From CAZYSK01 sp964649415 (GTDB lineage: Bacteria; Chloroflexota; Anaerolineae; B4-G1): a stretch of 16,871 nt of DNA. Position 1 is the stretch's first letter. Each line of letters opens with the position of its first letter. A program made the position numbers and the translations under genes. The DNA lies in assembly GCA_964649415.1 (NCBI GenBank), contig CAZYSK010000106.1, forward strand, positions 1 to 16,871, given 5' to 3'. Of this stretch, positions 13,700 through 16,871 are shown one piece after another. The notes under the pieces are model-generated. The model made no database searches, was not told the DNA's origin, and saw only the letters and a list, made by a program, of their open reading frames with translations.

Positions 13700-14956
13700 C
13701 TAACGTCCGGGACACCACCCTGTCCATCCCAGCGAAATCACTTGCACCTCGGCCCCAGCTTGCAGGTGGTCTGTCTCCTCCGGGATGACCGCAAGCCCGT
13801 CGGCCTGCACGAGCGAATAGAGGATGCCCGATCCCTGGTCTCCGGTCAGCGTCGCCTCGTAGCCTGTGGGCGTGCGCTGCAAGCGTACCCGCAGGAAGTG
13901 GCGGCGTCCGTCCTTGCGCGCGATGGGCTGCCGTAAGCGCGCCGTCAGCCTCGGGCGTGACCAGTCGGAGAAGCCCTGCATCTTCAGGAGCGCCGGGCGG
14001 GCGAATAGCTCGGTGCTGATCATCGCCGCGACCGGGTTGCCGGGCAACCCCAGCAGGGGCACGTCGCCAACCACCCCGAAAGCCAGGGGCCGCCCCGGCT
14101 TCATATTCAGCGACCAGAAATGCATCTCTCCCTCGGTTGCCAAGACCTGCTTCACCAGGTCGAAATCACCGACGGACACGCCACCGGAAGTGATTAAGAA
14201 GTCTGCGCCCCTATCCAATGCGTCCCGTATTCCCTGCCGCACCAACGCCTCCCGATCTCGGGCTACGCCCAAGACCAGGGGCACGCCACCGAACGCCTGT
14301 ACCTGCGCGGCGACGGTATAGGAGTTGGCGTCGCGGATCTGGCCGGGGCCGGGTGTCTGATCGGGCGACACGATTTCGTCGCCCGTGCCCAGAATGCCTA
14401 CCCGAGGCCGGCGCACGACCGCTGCCTCTGTGTGCCCAACTGCTGCCAGCATACCGATCTCTTGCGGGCGCAGCACCGTCCCTGGTGGCAGGACAACCTG
14501 ACCCGCGCGCACATCCTCGCCTGCCTGGCGGACGTTCGCGCCTGGCTCTGGAGCCTCAAGTACCTCGACCCATTCGTCTCCCTGGCGCGTGTCCTCGAAA
14601 CGCACGACGGTGTCGCCCCCGTCCGGGACCGGGGCACCGGTCATGATGCGCACCGCCGTGCCCGGTGCCACGCTCAGTGAACTCACGTGCCCGGCGGCGA
14701 CCTCCCCGATCACCCGCAGCCGGACCGGAGCCTGGGCCTGGACCAAGTCCGCGGCGCGCACGGCGTAGCCATCCATCGCCGAGTTGGTCAACGGGGGGAT
14801 GTCCCGGTCGGCGATGGCCTCCTCGGCCAACACGCGGCCGGCCGCCTCCAGCACGGGCACGCGTTCTGAGTCCAGGGTATGGACGGTCGCCAGGATGCGC
14901 TCCAGTGCCTCCTCGACGCTCAACACCGGGCGGCGACTGTCAGACGCGGCGGCCAT
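13700..14956 (-). CDS. moeA: Molybdopterin molybdenumtransferase MoeA
   Basis: MoeA inserts molybdate into adenylylated molybdopterin, the last step of molybdenum cofactor synthesis. The 418 residues are of usual length for the family. Visible motifs are PPLTNSAMDGYAVRA (54-68), RIMTGAPVPDGGDTVVRFE, GDEIVSPDQ, ITSGGVSVGDFD and the MKPGRPLAFG...LLGLPGNPVAA stretch, in the expected order. The ATG at 14956 overlaps the end of mogA by 17 bases, so translation is probably coupled; GGGGGAG lies upstream at a longish spacing. No molybdoenzyme gene is in the window. Confidence 0.95.
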   Translation of the reverse strand: MAAASDSRRPVLSVEEALERILATVHTLDSERVPVLEAAGRVLAEEAIADRDIPPLTNSAMDGYAVRAADLVQAQAPVRLRVIGEVAAGHVSSLSVAPGTAVRIMTGAPVPDGGDTVVRFEDTRQGDEWVEVLEAPEPGANVRQAGEDVRAGQVVLPPGTVLRPQEIGMLAAVGHTEAAVVRRPRVGILGTGDEIVSPDQTPGPGQIRDANSYTVAAQVQAFGGVPLVLGVARDREALVRQGIRDALDRGADFLITSGGVSVGDFDLVKQVLATEGEMHFWSLNMKPGRPLAFGVVGDVPLLGLPGNPVAAMISTELFARPALLKMQGFSDWSRPRLTARLRQPIARKDGRRHFLRVRLQRTPTGYEATLTGDQGSGILYSLVQADGLAVIPEETDHLQAGAEVQVISLGWTGWCPGR

Positions 14957-15461
14957 CGGAATGGCTTTCTCCCCCGTGCTCGGTGTGCACGCCCCGGACC
15001 ATCCGGATCGCGTGGGGCAGGATCGGCGACAGTGTCTCCATCCCCTCGCGCACCGCCTTGGGGCTGCCGGGCAGGTTTACGATGAGCGTGCGCCCGCGAA
15101 TCCCGGCCACGCCCCGCGAGAGGACAGCCAGGGGCGTCCTGCGGTAGCCCTCGAAGCGCAGCACCTCCGCCAACCCGGGAATCTCCCGCTCGATGACAGC
15201 CTGCGTCGCCTCGGGCGTGACGTCCCGGGGGGTCGGTCCGGTGCCGCCGGTGGTTACGACCAGGTCCACCTGCTCCTCGTCGGCCAGCCGGGCCAGCGCG
15301 CGCTCGATCTCAGGCCGCTCGTCCGGCACGATCACCTGGCTCACGACCTCAGCGCCCATCGTGCGCAGCAGGCCGGCCAGCAGCGGCCCGCTCACGTCCT
15401 CCCGCTCCCCCGCGTATCCCTTATCGCTGACGGTCACCACGCCTGCGCGAATTGCTTCCAT
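14940..15461 (-). CDS. mogA: Molybdopterin adenylyltransferase MogA/MoaB
   Basis: The 173-residue protein adenylylates molybdopterin before MoeA adds molybdate. Family motifs seen are VVTVSDKGYAGEREDVSGP near the N-terminus, VVTTGGTGPTPRDVTPEAT in the middle and VNLPGSPKAV near the C-terminus. These are the MPT-binding fold elements shared with MoeA. The ATG at 15461 has GAGAGG just upstream. The stop lies inside the start of moeA. MogA and MoaB cannot be told apart with certainty from sequence alone. Confidence 0.93.
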   Translation of the reverse strand: MEAIRAGVVTVSDKGYAGEREDVSGPLLAGLLRTMGAEVVSQVIVPDERPEIERALARLADEEQVDLVVTTGGTGPTPRDVTPEATQAVIEREIPGLAEVLRFEGYRRTPLAVLSRGVAGIRGRTLIVNLPGSPKAVREGMETLSPILPHAIRMVRGVHTEHGGESHSDGRRV

Positions 15462-15597
15462 ATTCCTCTCAATGCCTGTTGTCTGTCATCTGCCGCTTTG
15501 CTCTCGGCAGGAGCCGCTTTGTTTCCCTCTAGACGGGAACGCCGAGCACCAGCTCGGCCCGATGACGGTGCCGCGCTAACCCTCTTCACGGGCGAAC
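15462..15597. other. Gap with hairpin and repeat, upstream of mogA
   Basis: It contains a perfect 7-bp hairpin (GCCGAGC at 15541-15547, GCTCGGC at 15552-15558), a copy of the AGAGGGAAGC-type repeat, and GCCGCTTTG twice (15492-15500, 15513-15521). The tail of a broken hepT gene lies at its left end in transcription terms (15576-15597). I see no clear promoter for mogA. Confidence 0.5.
15513..15558 (-). repeat. AGAGGGAAGC-type repeat with hairpin, intergenic
   Basis: The minus strand reads a GCCGAGC-TGGT-GCTCGGC hairpin, then GTTCCC, then GTCTAGAGGGAAACAAAGCG. The hairpin portion resembles 1020-1045 on the plus strand. This may be the fullest copy of the family in the window. Confidence 0.6.
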
Positions 15598-15686
15598 TCA
15601 TCGTACGTCAGATGACGAAGTTCCCGCAAGGCGTTCACGGAGTCTCTGATAACGCTCAAGCGTGCCACGATGAGGGTTGTATCCAT
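15576..15686 (-). pseudogene. Truncated HepT-type toxin gene (DUF86), N-terminal remnant
   Basis: A short frame runs from the ATG at 15686 (GGGAGAG upstream) to a TAG at 15576, giving 36 residues. It starts MDTTLIVARLSVIRDSVNAL and continues with RELRHLTYDEFARE. This matches the usual opening of HepT/DUF86 proteins: an amphipathic helix, then a [LS][ST]xxEF element. Whole HepT proteins have about 110-140 residues and an RX4-6H RNase motif near the end; that part is missing here, replaced by the hairpin repeat at 15513-15558. The remnant overlaps the end of the nucleotidyltransferase gene in another frame, the expected partner arrangement. Confidence 0.6.
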
Positions 15687-16116
15687 CGAGAAGCTCTCCC
15701 TTCCGTGCCTTCTCCAGGATGGCACGTTCGTGCCGCTTCAAGATCGGCTTGAAGTCCAAGTACTCGTTCACCGTGCGCAGGTGAAACTCGATCCTCGCTC
15801 GATGGTCGCGACAGAAGAGGAGGATACCGTCGCGCAGCACGGCATAGCGCAGCGCCGGCGGGGCCTGATTGAGGATCAGCACATCCACGTCATCGGTGCG
15901 CAGCAAATCCATCAGACCGTCGATGATCTCCAGCCGCGTGTCGAAGCAGCGGTCGCTGTCATTGTCCTCAAGCAGCACAGCCACGTCCACGTCGCTGTGC
16001 GCCCAGGCCTGCCCCCGCGCGTGGGAGCCAAAAAGATAGGCCAGCACTACCCCATGCAGGGAAGCGAAGTACCGCTCCAGCGCGTCCCTGTGTTCGTCGA
16101 GGTTGAAATCCTTCAT
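15598..16116 (-). CDS. MntA-type nucleotidyltransferase (antitoxin of a HepT/MntA pair)
   Basis: The 172-residue protein carries the minimal nucleotidyltransferase motif GSHARGQAWAHSDVDVAVLL (residues 29-48) with the catalytic GS and DxD. A third acidic residue is in DDVDVLI. MntA proteins of type VII systems AMPylate the HepT RNase and silence it. The C-terminal 45 residues are basic and helical and overlap the hepT remnant in another frame. The start at 16116 follows AGGTG; an open stretch upstream to 16326 includes a palindrome and a promoter and should not be coding. With its toxin gene broken, this protein may be an orphan antitoxin, or it may act on another target. Confidence 0.8.
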   Translation of the reverse strand: MKDFNLDEHRDALERYFASLHGVVLAYLFGSHARGQAWAHSDVDVAVLLEDNDSDRCFDTRLEIIDGLMDLLRTDDVDVLILNQAPPALRYAVLRDGILLFCRDHRARIEFHLRTVNEYLDFKPILKRHERAILEKARKGELLDGYNPHRGTLERYQRLRERLAGTSSSDVR

Positions 16117-16156
16117 TGCAGCACCTGCCGTCGGCGATTCTAGAATCAGCACGCTT

Positions 16157-16185
16157 ATTGTAGCATCGCCAGACTGCTTTGACAA
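16157..16185 (-). promoter_or_regulatory. Sigma70-type promoter for the nucleotidyltransferase
   Basis: On the minus strand, TTGTCA (16185-16180) and TACAAT (16162-16157) are separated by exactly 17 bases. Transcription would begin near 16150, leaving a leader of about 35 bases before the ATG at 16116. The hexamers are one base from consensus at each site, strong for GC-rich DNA. Confidence 0.7.
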
Positions 16186-16292
16186 CCACAGTATGATCTC
16201 GCGCGGAGGAGAGACTACGGGGCGATGCGGCGGACAAGGGAAGCGGCCAGGGACGGGGCGGACATTGCCCCTGCGTCCAGGGCAGTGGATGA

Positions 16293-16324
16293 GAAACCAG
16301 GTTTTCCAGAAAAAACCTGGTTTC
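16293..16324. repeat. Palindromic element copy C, compact hairpin
   Basis: The arms GAAACCAGGTTTT (16293-16305) and AAAACCTGGTTTC (16312-16324) are perfect over 13 bp with a 6-base loop. These are the ends of copies A and B with almost no interior. It lies 23 bases past the methyltransferase stop and may end its transcript. In the minus frame it still reads KPGFFWKTWF, though probably untranslated here. Confidence 0.8.
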
Positions 16325-16347
16325 ATCGCGCGGCCATCGCGGCGGGT

Positions 16348-16816
16348 TCACGCTGCAATGTATTCCCCCACCAGGTGCACGCGCATCTGGCGGGGAATCA
16401 CCTGCTCCAGCAGGCAAGCCAGGCGAAACAAGGGCTCGGTGAAGGCCAGGTAGGTAGGGTCACCGATGAAACGGAGTGAAACCCGCTCGAACCCGGCAGA
16501 CCGCGCCAGCCGCTCGATCTGGGCTGCGGTGTTGGCGCGGTAGAAGGCCGGGAAGGTGTCCGCCTCCGTCCGGTCGTAGAACCGGCCCACCAGCCGCCCC
16601 CGGGTCCAGCGCAGCGACCGGTTGAGTGCCAACAGCCAATGGCGCGCGTTGGGCGTGAGTAAGATGAAGTGGCCGCCGGGTCTGATCACCCGGCGCATCT
16701 CGGCGAACGCACGGGGTGGGTCCGGCACGTGCTCCAGCACCCACGAGCAGCACGCCAGGTCGAAGGTGCGGTCGGGATAGGGGAGCGCTTCCGCGAGCCC
16801 GCAGGCCAGCGCCAGT
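16348..16816 (-). pseudogene. SAM-dependent methyltransferase, 5' part lost
   Basis: The reading frame covers the C-terminal part of a class I methyltransferase (Methyltransf_11 type): AEALPYPDRTFDLACC, VLEHVPDPPRAFAEM, RVIRPGGHFILLTPN and a C-terminal extension. These are motifs II and onwards. The motif I region (the GxGxG SAM-binding loop) should lie to the right, but at 16816/16817 coding homology ends and a stop follows at 16819. A GTG at 16740 could in principle start translation but would omit SAM binding. Gene order suggests insertion into a once-intact gene. The substrate is unknown. Confidence 0.75.
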
Positions 16817-16871
16817 TGTCAAACGACAATTAGATATACCCATCGGCGACAATTAGAAATACCCATGCCGA
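16817..16871. mobile_element. Probable insertion sequence end
   Basis: The stretch starts TGTCAAACGAC and is much AT-richer than its neighbours. Two 20-base repeats, CGACAATTAGATATACCCAT (16824-16843) and CGACAATTAGAAATACCCAT (16847-16866), differ at one base and start 23 bases apart. A TG terminus with tandem repeats just inside is typical of IS21-family ends, where the transposase binds. No transposase is in the window, so the family is inferred. Confidence 0.5.

Noticed and set aside
15541..15558. Hairpin after the nucleotidyltransferase as a classical terminator
   Set aside because: The stem is perfect but short, with no T-run on either strand, and it matches a dispersed repeat; I list it as a repeat.
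14784..15752. Plus-strand frame of 322 codons across moeA and mogA
   Set aside because: It is antisense to two well-supported molybdenum cofactor genes and the gap between, with no domain or good ribosome site.
16117..16326. Extended N-terminus of the nucleotidyltransferase starting MKPGFFW
   Set aside because: The extra 70 codons cover a palindrome and a good promoter; the ATG at 16116 has its own ribosome site and fits the family.
7..16833. TGTCAAA at both window edges as two ends of one insertion sequence
   Set aside because: Both copies read the same way on the plus strand and the next bases differ (TCGCAC against CGACAA), so they do not form an inverted terminal repeat.

Overview
The window is GC-rich and bacterial, and probably comes from a Chloroflexota (Anaerolineae-like) genome. 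That placement is inferred from gene style, not from a marker gene. The clues are a secreted repeat protein ending in a VFLPL-type tail, a cyclase-ATPase-TPR regulator, system II cytochrome c maturation genes, and many short palindromes and tandem spacer repeats. Apart from one truncated repeat protein at the left edge (+ strand), every gene I can support is on the minus strand, so the text below runs from right to left.

Right edge (16871 to 15462): a SAM-dependent methyltransferase is cut off at 16816/16817 by AT-rich DNA starting TGTCAAAC and carrying two near-identical 20-bp repeats. This looks like one end of an insertion sequence. Next come a good sigma70-type promoter, an MntA-type nucleotidyltransferase (antitoxin type), and a 36-codon remnant of its HepT toxin partner that stops beside a repeat element. 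Middle right (15461 to 13700): mogA and moeA overlap and serve molybdenum cofactor synthesis. Middle (13550 to 11409): resB and ccsA form a system II cytochrome c maturation pair. ccsA carries about 50 extra residues made of repeats.

Middle left (11315 to 3018): a degenerate P-loop kinase-like protein, a radical SAM enzyme of the AmmeMemoRadiSam type with a Tat/lipoprotein-like leader and a CxxCH motif, a 1120-residue class III cyclase/AAA ATPase/TPR protein, a predicted lipoprotein fusing MEMO and AMMECR1, and a membrane-bound SagB-type flavin oxidoreductase with a heme-b-like N-terminal segment. Left (3013 to 665): a polytopic membrane protein with a spermidine synthase-like domain. A perfect 14-bp hairpin separates it from the convergent repeat protein. 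Short gaps or overlaps suggest that 10655 to 665 is one transcription unit, possibly interrupted by a large palindrome at 4247-4314.

Two points stand out. First, the AmmeMemoRadiSam proteins appear to be envelope-located here and sit with cytochrome c maturation, a SagB-type oxidoreductase and a nucleotide-cyclase regulator. This suggests an uncharacterised envelope redox or modification system. Second, several families of short palindromic or GC-rich repeats lie in frame inside unrelated genes (spermidine synthase-like, ccsA, resB, MEMO-AMMECR1, radical SAM). One encodes a KPG[FL]...KTWF peptide in both insertion orientations, which resembles the palindromic elements of Rickettsia.
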